From Sporothrix humicola (lineage: Eukaryota > Ascomycota > Sordariomycetes > Ophiostomatales > Ophiostomataceae), in assembly GCA_021396245.1 (NCBI GenBank), contig WNYE01000035.1, forward strand, positions 338,584-402,583: a DNA stretch of 64,000 nt. Direction: 5' to 3'. Shown here piece by piece: positions 35,542-46,512 of the stretch. A program made the translations under genes and the position numbers. The notes under the pieces are model-generated. The model saw nothing but the letters and a program-made list of their open reading frames with translations, had not been told where the DNA came from and did not search any database. The first letter of the stretch is position 1. Every line of letters begins with the position of its first letter.

Positions 35542-38500
35542 TCATCGACGAATATCATAAAATCGATCCCTACCCAGATTTGTTGCATCGAAAGAATTGG
35601 TGGATGGCGAAGACCCAAACGCACCGACGCTGCCTGAAGTCCTCGGCACGCCCCCCCCTAGGTTATATGTTGTCGAACCACTAAGGCCGAGCCCCCCACC
35701 GCTTCCAGCTGTGTCGAGGCTAATGCCATCAAATAGGGAGGGGCCGTCAAACCCGTGGAAGCCCTGAATTCCTTGGGCAACACCCCCCACGCCTTGCGAG
35801 TGGGACACACTCGGAGAGTGCTGCTGCCGTCCACTAACGAATGAAGCTGCACCTTGGTGTCCCAGTGGGTGTGCTGTAGTCCCGGCTGCCCCATAAGCAT
35901 GGCCTAAGGACGCCGAGGAAGCTGAACTCTGGCGACGCGACTGGTCATATGAAGGGGGGTTAAAGCTCATTGCCCCCGCAGGTGCGCCTGTATTATACGA
36001 TCCACCCTCCGACCTCATGCTTGTCGTCGCTGATGCCGTGAACTGGGGGGAACGATGAGCATTGTTATGAGCTAACAGGTTAGGCGAGCTCGAGCTAGTA
36101 GGTTGAGATGGTTGCCGTTGTTGGGTCGCAAATGTCTGGTGCTGTTGAGTTTGAGATGAGTATGAACCCTCAGATTGATACTGCGGGGGAAAATGTTGCT
36201 TCTGTTGTTGCTGGGCGTGGTGTTGATTTTGGTGTTGATTTTGGTGCGGCTGCGATTGTGGCGGCTGCGGAAGTGCCAGACTGAACTGGGTAGCGCTGGA
36301 TGCTCTATTTTGTGCATAATATGTCTGTGAAGCTCGGTTCGGGCGCGGCAGCTGTTGAACTGTAAGAGAGCCAGTTGGCAAGGCAGCAGCCATATGCGTT
36401 TGCGAGTTGGGTTGCGAGTGTGTCGACGAACCAACGTGGTTAGACATGTTGTGTTGGGTATGTAACTGCTGCACTTGTTGAGCAGACTGGCCTCGGTTTG
36501 AGAGTTGGTGGGGGCGGTGCTGATGAACTTGTTGAGCTGCCGTTCCCATGCTCTGCAAACGCTCTGTAGGGCGGAACGGAGGCGTCAAAGACAATGTCTT
36601 TTGCGAGACGAGTGAGGGTTGCTGCATTGATTGCCTATTTTGTGCCTGCAGCTGTTGGCCATGAAGGGATGGCTGTAAAGAGGATAATTCGTTGCTGTGA
36701 TTCTGTTGGTGCTGTCCAGGCAGCGTTACAGGAGTCTCTTGCTCCAAGTCAGAGGACAAGGCCTCGAAGGCTGCGGCTGCATTGAACCCTCCGTCTTCCC
36801 CGCTATTGGAATCAAGAGGTGGTATCATCGACGTCCCGGTGTCCAAGGAAGACGTGTCGCCCTGTACAAATGCACCCGCACTGTTACCTGAAGCAATTCC
36901 AGGCACTGGAGATGCACTTCCATCAATGCTACCTTGGACAGACACATTCGAATCACCCAGTCTCCTTTGTTTTTGTTTTTTAGACGGGCCCAGCACGCCA
37001 TGTGCTAAGTCCGTTTGCTGGGTGGTAAGGCTGCCGCCCCCTTGACTCAAAATGCTAGCAGCCTGTGACGGATCCGTGGATTGGCTGCTTTGCTTAGATG
37101 CCTTTGTCCTTTTCCTCTTGCCTCCAGTGGTTGCAGGAGTACCGTCTGGAGGAATACTAAGTACCTGTCGGGTATCCGATGTGGGGTTTTGCAGGTCGTA
37201 GGCGCCCTGGAGATGCAACGCTTCTGTAACTTGGGCATCGCGCCTAGCCTCGGGCTGTGCAGGGTTTCTAGCGGCTTTTGCAAAACCCGCGAAGTCCTTA
37301 GCGCTGGGAGCGTTCTGTTTCTTAGACTTGGGCTTCTTCTGCGAAGTTGGATTGTTTGGAACCGCGGGAGGTGGGATTGGAGTAATACTGATTGGACCGC
37401 TTGATGTCTCATGAAGAGGCTCAGCCGCTGGTGCCTTGGGTCGATTTTTTGACCCTTTTGGTCTTCCTCTTTTTTTCCCAGTTTCTGTGGTATGCTGATT
37501 AGGAACAGCTGACGAATCGCCGTTGGCTGTGATCTGTCTCGCATCTAGTTCTAGGCTGAGGCCCGCATCTGCCGTAAGGCTGGTATTTGTGTCTGGTGGG
37601 AAGAACAGGCCATCGCCGACCGTGGCAGACACATCCAGCATGTTATCGTCATCAACGTCGACCCAGCTATCCTCCCCGTGTCTAGAGCTGCTCACGGGCG
37701 GTGCTTGAAGGCCGGGATGATGGACTTGAGGCGAGGATAGTGTCTGAAAGGCTGGTGTAGCAGCGGCAGCGGCCGCCAAAGCGAGTGCTTTGCGATCTTT
37801 GATTGGTCCTTTCTTAATGCCCTTGTCACGTCGCGCCTTTGTAGCCTTACTGCCCTTGGGCCTGCCCCTCCGCCGCTTTTCTGCCGGGGCGGATGTGTCT
37901 TTGGCGACAGCTTCCAACTGTTCGCTTCCAGAGATTTGGCCGGTAGGCGCAAGAGATGGTTTGGAATTGGCATCGGCCTGGACAGCCGCATCATGGTGAG
38001 CGTCTGCCTCGTCCACGGCATCTGATACGAGTGTCGATAGGCCGACCAAGCTAGGTTGTCGAGCCGATTTAACAGTGGAAAGTTTGGTGTTGGGCAGCTT
38101 GGGGAAAATTTCGGAAATCCAGCCAACAAAAGCGCCTCCCGAGCCGTTCGCAAGCTCGCTTTTGGGAAATGTACCGTCAGAAGGTGGTGCCGCGCCAGGG
38201 ACACCACCAAAGTAGGACAGTGCTTTGCAGATCTGATCTACGACTGACGTCGCCGGAATACCACGAAGCAGGGTCAAAAGCCGTGATTGTTCGGCCTTTA
38301 CGTCGGCAGGCGTGAGCGGCTGTGGAAGTGTGGGCGAAACTGACAGAACAGATGGTCGTGTCGTGGCGGGCGCCGCAGTAGAATATGAGTCCCAAACACC
38401 GGTATCATCGGGAACACGGACAAACCGTTTCGTGGACGAGACACCGTGCCCACTCTGATAAGCACGGATAGCAGCCAGCTCAGTACTCTCGCTTGCACGC

Positions 38501-38769
38501 TTTGCAATCTCATCCCGCTCGAGAGGCGATTCATGGCCACCCAGGTCCAGCTGTATGATCCCAAAGTTGCCACTGAGATTGCCAGTGTGGCCTTTGAGCT
38601 TCTTTGGTATTGGGTCTTTTATCCTCGCATCACGGTACTCCACGGCCGTCGTCGAGTTGGCAGTTGCAGCGTTGCCTATATTGGAGCTCGAAACGGTTCT
38701 TGGATTTTGGTCGTTGGCGGCGAGGGCTGATAACGGGGGAAGTCCCACAGCCGACTGGAAGGACGACAT
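35542..38769 (-). CDS. Large AT-hook protein, probably nuclear
   Basis: A single open frame from the ATG at 38769 gives 1075 residues; an in-frame GTG further upstream was not used. Two AT-hooks with the RGRPKGSK core lie at about 300 (KRRRGRPKGSKATKARRDKG) and about 435 (KKRGRPKGSKNRPK); AT-hooks bind the minor groove of AT-rich DNA. The N-terminal part has conserved-looking blocks such as GNFGIIQLDLGGHESPLERD and VVDQICKALSYFGGVPGAAP with GGAFVGWISEIFP. The C-terminal half is Gln/Ser/His-rich (HQNQHQNQHHAQQQQKQH). It fits a chromatin-associated protein of filamentous fungi, but I know no named function. A GTAGGG word near the 3' end leaves open a small last intron and a slightly different C-terminus. 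CT-rich minus-strand DNA precedes it. Confidence 0.85.
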   Translation of the reverse strand: MSSFQSAVGLPPLSALAANDQNPRTVSSSNIGNAATANSTTAVEYRDARIKDPIPKKLKGHTGNLSGNFGIIQLDLGGHESPLERDEIAKRASESTELAAIRAYQSGHGVSSTKRFVRVPDDTGVWDSYSTAAPATTRPSVLSVSPTLPQPLTPADVKAEQSRLLTLLRGIPATSVVDQICKALSYFGGVPGAAPPSDGTFPKSELANGSGGAFVGWISEIFPKLPNTKLSTVKSARQPSLVGLSTLVSDAVDEADAHHDAAVQADANSKPSLAPTGQISGSEQLEAVAKDTSAPAEKRRRGRPKGSKATKARRDKGIKKGPIKDRKALALAAAAAATPAFQTLSSPQVHHPGLQAPPVSSSRHGEDSWVDVDDDNMLDVSATVGDGLFFPPDTNTSLTADAGLSLELDARQITANGDSSAVPNQHTTETGKKRGRPKGSKNRPKAPAAEPLHETSSGPISITPIPPPAVPNNPTSQKKPKSKKQNAPSAKDFAGFAKAARNPAQPEARRDAQVTEALHLQGAYDLQNPTSDTRQVLSIPPDGTPATTGGKRKRTKASKQSSQSTDPSQAASILSQGGGSLTTQQTDLAHGVLGPSKKQKQRRLGDSNVSVQGSIDGSASPVPGIASGNSAGAFVQGDTSSLDTGTSMIPPLDSNSGEDGGFNAAAAFEALSSDLEQETPVTLPGQHQQNHSNELSSLQPSLHGQQLQAQNRQSMQQPSLVSQKTLSLTPPFRPTERLQSMGTAAQQVHQHRPHQLSNRGQSAQQVQQLHTQHNMSNHVGSSTHSQPNSQTHMAAALPTGSLTVQQLPRPNRASQTYYAQNRASSATQFSLALPQPPQSQPHQNQHQNQHHAQQQQKQHFPPQYQSEGSYSSQTQQHQTFATQQRQPSQPTSSSSPNLLAHNNAHRSPQFTASATTSMRSEGGSYNTGAPAGAMSFNPPSYDQSRRQSSASSASLGHAYGAAGTTAHPLGHQGAASFVSGRQQHSPSVSHSQGVGGVAQGIQGFHGFDGPSLFDGISLDTAGSGGGLGLSGSTTYNLGGGVPRTSGSVGAFGSSPSTNSFDATNLGRDRFYDIRR

Positions 38770-40858
38770 GTCGGAACGGGTTACGGTAGCAAGGTGGTCC
38801 TTTCGACAGAGCGTGGTTTCTGTCGTTGTCAAATTGCCGTCAAAGTGCCGTCCAAGATGGCCGCCAGGGTTGTCGACATTCGTAGTGTACAGGGCCACCG
38901 AAAAGTGATCGTGGGCGAGACAAACCTACCAAATGGCCGTCTCTGCCGTCTCCAAAGCTCCTGCCCACAGCGGATCCCTTCGAAGAGACGTTGGCTGCCA
39001 GCTCCTAACGTGGCTTGCCGGCGCGGCCGCCAACTCGGCGGCTGCAAAGCAAGAGATCCGTCAAAATTCCCAGAGCAGCTGCATAGTCGCGCTGAAATCT
39101 GGTGCGGCAAAAGAAAGCGGGCTGATCAATGTAAACAGTCAGATGGAGCAGAACGGAAAGATAGGGAGCGAAAGCTAAAGGCCAGCTGACGTCGATGCTG
39201 CACGTCCAAACTGTCAACTCGGGTGCCCTTACAAAGACACAAGACAGTAATACGAAGCTGGTAAGGGCAGAATCGTGGGGGGGAGCAGTCGATACGAGAC
39301 CCAAAGCTTCTAGCCGAGCCCTCCAGGAGACAGCTTTTTGGGGTCGAAGATTTTTTCTCGTTTTCTCGCGCAGGTCTGTAGTGAGTCGTTTCTGGCGCGT
39401 AAATGCTTGAGAGCCGAATCGGTTGATTTATCGCCAGCCACGGTGAGAAGCGTAACAGAAGTGCAAGAGGCCGGGTCGCAGTACGGACTTCCTACCGTTA
39501 GGTGGATAGCTGGGGAGAGTGCTGGGAACAAGCAGTGAAAGGGGTGGAGGGAAGGCGTCGTCTTTTTATCCTTTCATCAGAATCCGGAGCTGGCGAGAAG
39601 TTTCGAAGAGGGGGCAAAGGCAAAGTCAACCAAAGAAAGTGTTGATGGGATGGGTTGGGAAACATGCGCGAAGAAAAAGAATGCAGAAAAGAAGGGGAGG
39701 TTGACAGGAAAACAAGCAATAGGTGAAGCTCAGAGGAGGACCTGAGAGCACAGGAAAACAGTCACGGGATAGTTCTCTTGTAACGAGGCGGTCGTATTGG
39801 CGTTATCCGCAGCAGCTCCGAGTGTGCAACGGGAAAAGGCACCTACTGCCAGCACCAAGCACCGCAGCCGCCAACAAAACAGAAGAAAGACTGCAGCGGC
39901 GATGTGGGTGGGATGGTCGCGCGGGGAGCCACGGCATGTCTAGGAGAGAGTACGACATAGAAAAGGAGACGAAATAACGAAGGAGGTTCAAAGGTGAGGC
40001 AGGGAAGCATCGTTGGATGTCCACGTTGGGGTTTTGACAGGATTTAAAAGTACAGGTACATAAGGCTCTGCCCGAGCAGAACACGCAGCCTTGGGCTGGG
40101 CTGTCATCCCAGCGCTAGTTATGGGTTCTTCATATATTGTAGGGGGGGCGGATGTCCTCCTGGTAAGTGCTGGGCAGGTTTGAGCATGTACTAGTACCTC
40201 GCTACGCTTGAGCCTAGCTGCCCCACTAGCGCACAGCACATCGCGGTCAGATCGCTGTCAGTGCAGCTCCTGTTTCTTTTTCGTGCCAGGAAAGGCGAAG
40301 AGCACAACACGACGAATTGCCAGCTCACCGCCTGGTTTAGCGCCGTCAGGTATGAGCCCAACTTCAGTCCGCCGCCGTATCTTTCTGCCAGCTGCTAACA
40401 GCTGCTCTCCAAACTAGCTCGGCTCAAAAAAGACCCATATTCAAGACCAACAGCTTTGGTTTATCTTTGGTGTCCTGCCGAGCCTGTCGAGCCTGTCTCC
40501 CCGTATCTCCCAGCAACCCCACTAATCCAATACCAAGGTCAAGTAAGAGCTTCGAATTTCACGCATGCTGCCTCATCTCGCATCCCATTCATTATTTCCC
40601 GACCAGCAAGCCGAGCTTCACCCAGCTCACTCTTGTATTCGAGCACTTGATCAACCACGGCGGTTGCGCGTTTCATATCACGGGGCATGGTCATTTATCC
40701 CATCGACGTGCCTCGCCTTCCAGATCCTTTGATATACCTCAACATCGACATAGGCAACAGCATTGCCATTGGCATCGTCAATATCGGCCTGTGGCTTCCC
40801 AAACACTTACTCGACAAGCGAACCTTGACCACTCTTTGTGGAACTCCATCTCAGAATT
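38770..40858. promoter_or_regulatory. Divergent upstream region, AT-hook gene/vma5
   Basis: 2.1 kb between divergent starts. About 39500-39720 is CT-rich on the minus strand, fitting the AT-hook gene's leader; about 40560-40850 is moderately pyrimidine-rich on the plus strand before VMA5. No conserved gene seen between. Confidence 0.5.
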
Positions 40859-42473
40859 ATGCCGACACCCACGAGATACGCTGTCGTCTCCCTCCCCCTC
40901 CGTATCTTCGATTCCGGCGATCGGGAGGGGGCTATCGCTTCGCTACGTACGACGGTGAAACCCGAAAACGGCACTGTGCAGCCGTTTCCCATCCCCGAGT
41001 TTAAAATCGGAACTCTCGATGCATTGGTCCAACAGGCCGACGACTTGGCCAAACTCGACGCCGGGTGTGAGGGTGTGGCCTCTCGTGTTGCAGACTCCCT
41101 GAGAACGATTCTTGACAACGACGAAGAGAAACTCGCGCAGCACAAGATTGTGAATGATAGTAAGGAGGCCACGTACCATTCTTTTCTTTCCTTTTTTTTC
41201 TTTTTTTCTTTCTTTCATACTTCTTTATTTTTTTTTCTTTTTTTCCCCCCCTTCCCCTGCTCTTTCTATTATTTCCGTCCTTTCTGCTTCCAGTCTTCTG
41301 CAATTGCTAATCCGGCGGCACCATAGAACCTACGGATCACTATCTCCAGAACTTCTCCTGGAACAAGGTGCGGTACCGGATAGATCGCCCACTCGGCGAA
41401 ATCATCGATACATTGCAAAAGGTGAGTTCTAGTGGAAAAGGAGGAAGTTGGGGGCAGCATAACTGTCAATACTCAGTCTGAGGAATACCAAATTGCTAAC
41501 ATATGTGTACGTTTGTGCGTTCGTCACATTTAGGAACTTGTAAATATCGATAACGATGTTAAGGGGAAGTTTAACCAGTACAGTTCGGTCAAGTCCAATC
41601 TGGCTGCTCTGCAAAGAAAGCAAACGTGAGTCCTCGATGCATGCGCATTTGTCTAATCACAGATCTGTATACTAATAGCCGAACCCAGCGGAAATCTTGC
41701 AACAAAATCGTTGACGCCCATCGTCAAGCCGTCTCTCCTAGTCCAGGACTCAGAATACCTCGAAACCCATCTTATTGTCGTCCCGACTGGCTCACGAAAA
41801 GAATTCCTCAGGGAGTACGAAACACTGTCACCAATGGTGGTCCCTCGTTCTGCGACCCAGCTTGCCGAGGACGACGAGTTTGCTCTTTATGGCGTGACCA
41901 CGTTCAAGAAGCATAGCGCCGAGTTCCTGCAAAAGTGCCGCGAACATAAGTGGACGCCCCGCCAGTACAAATATGTTGAGGGGGGCAGGGAGGAAGAGCA
42001 GCGCGAGCTGGACCGTGTTGTGCGTGAGGAGAAGAAGGTCTGGGGTGAGGCCCTGTGGCTGGCGCGCACGAGCTGGAGCGAAAGCATTATGATCTGGATG
42101 CACGCACTCACCCTCCGTGTGTTTGTTGAGACAGTCCTTCGGTACGGTTTGCCGCTGGACTATGTAAGTGTTCTAATCAAGGTAAGGAAGGCAACCTAGG
42201 TGCTCTGTCTGTTATTCTCACCGAAGCCATGCCGCTAACAAGAGCCTTTCTACCGGTGGCATACAGTCGTCCCCCAAGTCCGCGAAGAAGGTCAAGACGT
42301 CGCTCGACTCGGCATACTCGTATCTCGGTGGCAACGCATTTGGCAGGGACAAAAAGGGCAAAATCACCAAGGACGATGCATCGTTGTCCTCTGAGATTGC
42401 AGCGGCCGGTGTTGGGCTTGGAGAAGGCAATGAATACATGGCGTACGTGTACTATGAGTTTGAGTTTCCCTGA
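40859..42473 (+). CDS. vma5: V-type ATPase subunit C
   Basis: Five exons, 40859-41159, 41327-41421, 41534-41625, 41689-42181 and 42267-42473, give 395 residues, matching the ~390-residue family. All introns are GT-AG; the first (167 bp) is strongly pyrimidine-rich. Family hallmarks in order: PTPTRYAVVSLPL, PEFKIGTLDALVQQADDLAK, DHYLQNFSWNKVRYRIDRPL, SDLALQ-like SNLAALQRKQTGNLATKSL, VQDSEYLETHLIVVPT, VVPRSATQLAEDDEF, RKW-like HKWTPRQYKYVEGG, LRVFVETVLRYGLPLDYVSV and SLDSAYSYLGGNAFGRDKKG. Subunit C joins the V1 and V0 sectors of the vacuolar proton pump and controls their reversible assembly. At the end of exon 4 the GTAAGT inside DYVSVLIK is coding; the true donor is GTAAGG 18 nt later, because the family continues VSVLIK. 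Confidence 0.96.
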
Positions 42474-43060
42474 GCTCAAACAATCGCCCTTCTTTCTTTG
42501 TTTTGGATATAGACCTTGTGGCCTTCGTGCCACGACTCTCTACACCCTGCTCCCCCCTTTTTGCTCTCTCGGTTTGGTCTGTTGTCACTGGTGGGGCTTT
42601 TTTCCTTCTTCTTTTTTTTATCTTTTATTTTTCTGTTTTTTTTTTTTCATTGTATTGCATGTCTCGTTCCCCTTAATTTTGCACGGCGACTTCTTCGACT
42701 CATTCGGCTTTATTCATATGTTTGTACATCGAAACATATCGCCACATACTCTCCTATAGCCAGCGCCATGCGCAGATAAGCGGCTTTTCCTATCTCATCC
42801 GTGCACATCAGTTGACAGTTGCATATGAGAGACCTGGTCCGTTTTTGTCCACATTGTTTGCCCTTTTGGGCAACTCATAGCAGGCTCTAATACAAAATGC
42901 AAATCTCGTTTTGTTTCGTTTCCCATCTATTATTCGTAGCTTTATATATTATATATATCTCCTTCTTGTTCGATTATTCAAACGTGGGAATCCCATGCAG
43001 GTTCCTGTGGTTGCAGATGCGAGTTTTGTCCTGTCAATGTTGCCTCGCCGGCCAGCTAGA
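42474..43060. other. Convergent 3' region vma5/APS kinase
   Basis: 587-bp spacer between facing stop codons, T-rich around 42597-42660. No gene seen. Confidence 0.6.
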
Positions 43061-43846
43061 CTATGCCGAAGTGGTCGGCAACAGGTTCTTGCTCTTCAGG
43101 TAGTCCACAATCTGTGCTACACACTCCTCCACAGTGTTCTCGTGGGTCCGAATGGTGACTTCGGCCTCCAGGGGGGCCTCATACGGTGCCGAAATGCCAG
43201 TAAACTCCTTGATCTCGCCGGCACGTGCCTTCTTGTACAAGCCCTTTGGGTCGCGCTGCTCGGCAACCTCGATGGGAATATCAACATAGACCTCGATGAA
43301 CTCGAGGGGGTCGTTGCCAGCCTGGCCAGCTTTTATGTGCAGCTCACGAGCCAGCTGGCGGTCTGCGCGGTAAGGGGAAATAAAGGACGTAATGGCGACA
43401 GTCGAGGAGTCGGCGAACAGCTTGGCGACTTCAGCGATGCGGCGGATGTTCTCGTTGCGGTCCTTCTCGGAAAAGCCCAGGTCTTTGTTAAGGCCAAAGC
43501 GAACGTTGTCGCCGTCGAGACGGTAGGCGGCCAGGCCCAGGTGCAGGAGATGCTGCTCCAGGGCGGTTGCGACGGTGGACTTGCCTGATGCCGAGAGGCC
43601 GGTGAACCAGATTGTGTAGCCCTTTTGGCCGCGCGCCTGGTTGCGCTCTTGACGGGTCAGGCCGTCGTGCCAGGTGATGTTTCTTGAGTCCTTCGTTAGC
43701 CAGCGTCCATCCTCCAGCCCATTTTTTCTGTTCATTTCTCTTTTGTCTTTTCATTTTTTTGAGACTTTTTTCTCCTTTGTCCCCTTTTCTCCCCTTTTTT
43801 TCGCTTCTTCTCTCCTTTTCTTCCTTCGGAATACATACGTAGCCAT
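43061..43846 (-). CDS. met14: Adenylyl-sulfate (APS) kinase
   Basis: Two exons on the minus strand: an 8-nt first exon, 43839-43846 (ATGGCTAC), and 43061-43682, giving 209 residues. The 156-bp intron is GTATGT...TCAAG and yields MATNITWHDGLTRQERN, the usual fungal N-terminus; an uninterrupted reading from an ATG inside the intron (MNRKNG) does not match the family. Visible features are the P-loop GLSASGKST, the APS-binding region RLDGDNVRFGLNKDLGFSE, SFISPYRADR and the PKGLYKKARAGEIKEFTG segment. The enzyme phosphorylates APS to PAPS with ATP in cytosolic sulfate assimilation. Length and motifs are complete. The strand is the same as the next gene, with 560 bp between them. Confidence 0.96.
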
Positions 43847-44406
43847 TGTAGCGTGTGCCTGTGGTTTCTTTCTAGGGGCGTCCGAGCAAGTGAGTAGTAT
43901 GTTGGTTGTTGTTGGAGCTGCGACGTGAAAAATTGAAAAATCAGTTGAGGCTCAATCTCAATGCGCAAAGCGCAAATACCGGGCTATCGGCCGGTGTTCG
44001 CAGGGTGGCAGTGGTGGGGTACCCCCACAGGGGCCGAAGCACGTCATCCCGCACCTGGCCCTATTAACGGCTATGGCAGGAAGGCGCTGGCGCGGCGTAT
44101 TGAAAGTATTAATACGACGTACATCGTACTTTATCTTCGCTTCATATTACGGAGTATGACACCGTCAATAATATATTTAGTGCTATTACACCGTGCCGAA
44201 AAGGCGCTAAACCCCGAGCAACCACCTACTTGTACATGATACTTCGCACAACAACCCACCATCGCTCAATGGACATGGGAAATGGCCCTCCCATGTGGCA
44301 TAATATGCTAGAACTGTCACATTTATTTATGTTGCCATACACTGTACGCTGCGCGACGATCGAACAGCGACTTTCTTCCAATATGTACACCACGCCGGCT
44401 CTTTCC
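43847..44406. other. Upstream region of the APS kinase gene
   Basis: 560 bp with TACGACGTAC (about 44112) and TACGGAGTA (about 44147) words. No gene seen. Confidence 0.5.
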
Positions 44407-44867
44407 TTACATGAACAGAGTGAAGGCAACTCCCAGCCCAGCAATTGTCACCACATTTCCCATCCCAGGGCCGAACAAGCCATGGGCGGCATTCACGGTG
44501 ACGGTGCCCGTGCCCGTGCCCGATGCCGTGGCTGTGGCCGCAGTGGTCGTGGCGGTCTTCTTGCCTCCGCCACCTGCCGTAGTGGTTGCTGTTGAGTTCG
44601 AGCTGCCTTTCCCGGATCCCGAACCGCCAGTGTTGGTGTCGGTACTGTTGTTTGCGGCGGCTGTGTTCGTGCCTTTGGAGTTCTTTCCGGTCTTTGTCGA
44701 TGCATCCTTAGTCTTTGTCTTGGTTGCCGTCGAGCTCGACTCCTGTGCGGTGTCGTGCGTTAGCTGAGGTCGTGGAGGCACGATCGCCGCCGGGCGATAT
44801 TTTTTTGACCTACCTGGGCAACGGCAACCGTTGCAAGTGCGAGGAAAGCAATGGATGAGAACTTCAT
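44407..44867 (-). CDS. Small secreted Thr-rich protein, probably GPI-anchored
   Basis: Two exons on the minus strand, 44814-44867 and 44407-44763, give 136 residues; the 50-bp intron is GTAGGT...CTCAG. Exon 1 encodes a complete signal peptide, MKFSSIAFLALATVAVAQ, and the mature part starts LTHDTAQESSS. The middle is Ser/Thr/Lys/Gly-rich, with TKTKTKDASTKTGK and TGTGTGTVTV, and likely heavily O-glycosylated. The last ~25 residues (GMGNVVTIAGLGVAFTLFM, preceded by NAAHGLFG) look like a GPI-attachment signal with a hydrophobic tail. This fits a cell-wall or plasma-membrane surface protein; no enzymatic domain is present. The small size and composition allow no family name. A (AG)n repeat lies about 240 bp upstream. 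Confidence 0.82.
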
Positions 44868-45102
44868 TGTGTCTGCGGTATGTGGTTGACGATGTTATCC
44901 AATGGAACGGAGATGGCTGTAGATGGTAGTTGGCTTTCGCGGGTGTAATGGTGAGGGAGGTAGATGGAATCTGAATATTTATGTGAATGCGTCAATAACG
45001 GAAGGATTGGTATTCTTTTTTTACCTTTGTGGCGATGATGAGAAGTGAAGTGTTCCCTCGGAGGGGATAACCGCAGTATTTGTATTCTGCGACGCACTTA
45101 TA

Positions 45103-45176
<74 letters not shown>

Positions 45177-46512
45177 TTCACCAAGGTCAAGGAGCTGAGG
45201 ATCTGATGATGCCATAACAAGAGACACGCTCACGACGCCCATGGGACGTGTCACAACCTGGTTCAAAACACACGACGTTCAACTCTTTTCTTCGCATCAT
45301 GAATGAGTTTCCTAAAGGCACGCATCTTCATACACATTATCAAAACAGATGGCAGGGTGCTCGATCTAAAAAAAGAACCAGAGGACAGCCTAGACCCTCG
45401 TCCATAAACATGCCTCGTTCGCACGCTTCCTGGCGCCGATCATGAGTGTCATGAACAAGTGTTAGAAAATCTCACCAGAAAAGAGACGAAAACAAGAATA
45501 GAAACCAGGGCTAGAAACCACAACCAGAAACCAAAACCAAAAAAAAAACCTAGAGAAAATCCCTCAAGATCGTCTTTGCGTCAAGCTTCCAGGGATGCTG
45601 CCTGCATTCACAGTCCCATTTTTGACATGGTGTGGTTTGCGAGTCGAGGGCTGAAGAGGTCGCGAGGTTGCATGGTGCATGAGACTACATGCATTTCGAA
45701 TAGAGGAGCATCCCCATTACCCTGCCCCGGCCTAACTACAAACAACAAACAAAACACCGTCTCTAGCTGCACGTCTCGAAACAGATGATGTGTGGTAGCT
45801 ATTTCTGGTAGCCAGTAGACAAGAAGTGCCGTTTGTCGTATGTATCATACGTCGTTGCACTTGCCAGGTTACCAAGAATTGTACGGCGTAGACGTCCATT
45901 TACTTCTACCCTGCTCATAATTGAGGAGTTCCGTTTGGCAGCTACGGAAAGCGTGTCCACAGTGATGCAGTCTACGACACACCATACGACGCATTGCATC
46001 GTGCCACACGACACAGGCACTGCATGCACAGTCGGGAGTGGAGCGATATTGGTATTGCTGGGCTTGCTGGGATCTGGCGGCATATATAAATGACTGGGGT
46101 GGCCGAAACGCTTTGTCAACTTCTTATCGCCGAATTACGTCCTTGTGTCTCATGCGACGACTTGAAACACACGCATATCGCATATACAGCATATACTTAT
46201 AAGTAGAAGGACATTATCTGTCTCTAAACAGCTTGAGAGTATTTTCTCTACAGAGGTGGCCAGCAAGTAAGACTACTTTGTGTGGGTTCACATCGTCTGC
46301 TGGACTGTACACCGTTCCCCACTTTGATGAAGAGACTGAGACTGGCATCTTTATGTATGTTTAAAAATGACCCTGTATCACAATCGCGCCCCACTTCCTT
46401 CCTGCGGTTTGAACGTGCCCGATCCGCCATATATTACCAGGTACGCCGACCAAGCCGCCTTCAAGTAGCAAAATGCGTGTTGAGCATTTCATGGCTGTAG
46501 GAGCCGCGGAAA
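44868..46512. other. Intergenic region upstream of the GPI-type gene
   Basis: 1.65 kb between the GPI-type gene start and the MSH5 stop. Includes a 63-bp (AG)n repeat, A-rich sequence near 45480-45560, and ATACGTCGT/TACGGCGTA words near 45850-45890. No gene seen. Confidence 0.55.
45105..45167. repeat. (AG)n dinucleotide repeat, about 63 bp
   Basis: Uninterrupted AG repeats, followed by ACAGAGAGAA. It lies about 240 bp upstream of the GPI-type gene (CT on the coding strand), within its likely promoter. Confidence 0.95.

Noticed and set aside
42164..42181. GTAAGT at DYVSV as the end of VMA5 exon 4
   Set aside because: The family continues VSVLIK after DY; the next donor, GTAAGG, keeps those residues and joins SSPKSAKKVK correctly.
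43683..43735. APS kinase start at an internal ATG (MNRKNGLEDG)
   Set aside because: Lies in the intron; the family N-terminus is obtained only with the 8-nt first exon, and the donor and acceptor are good.
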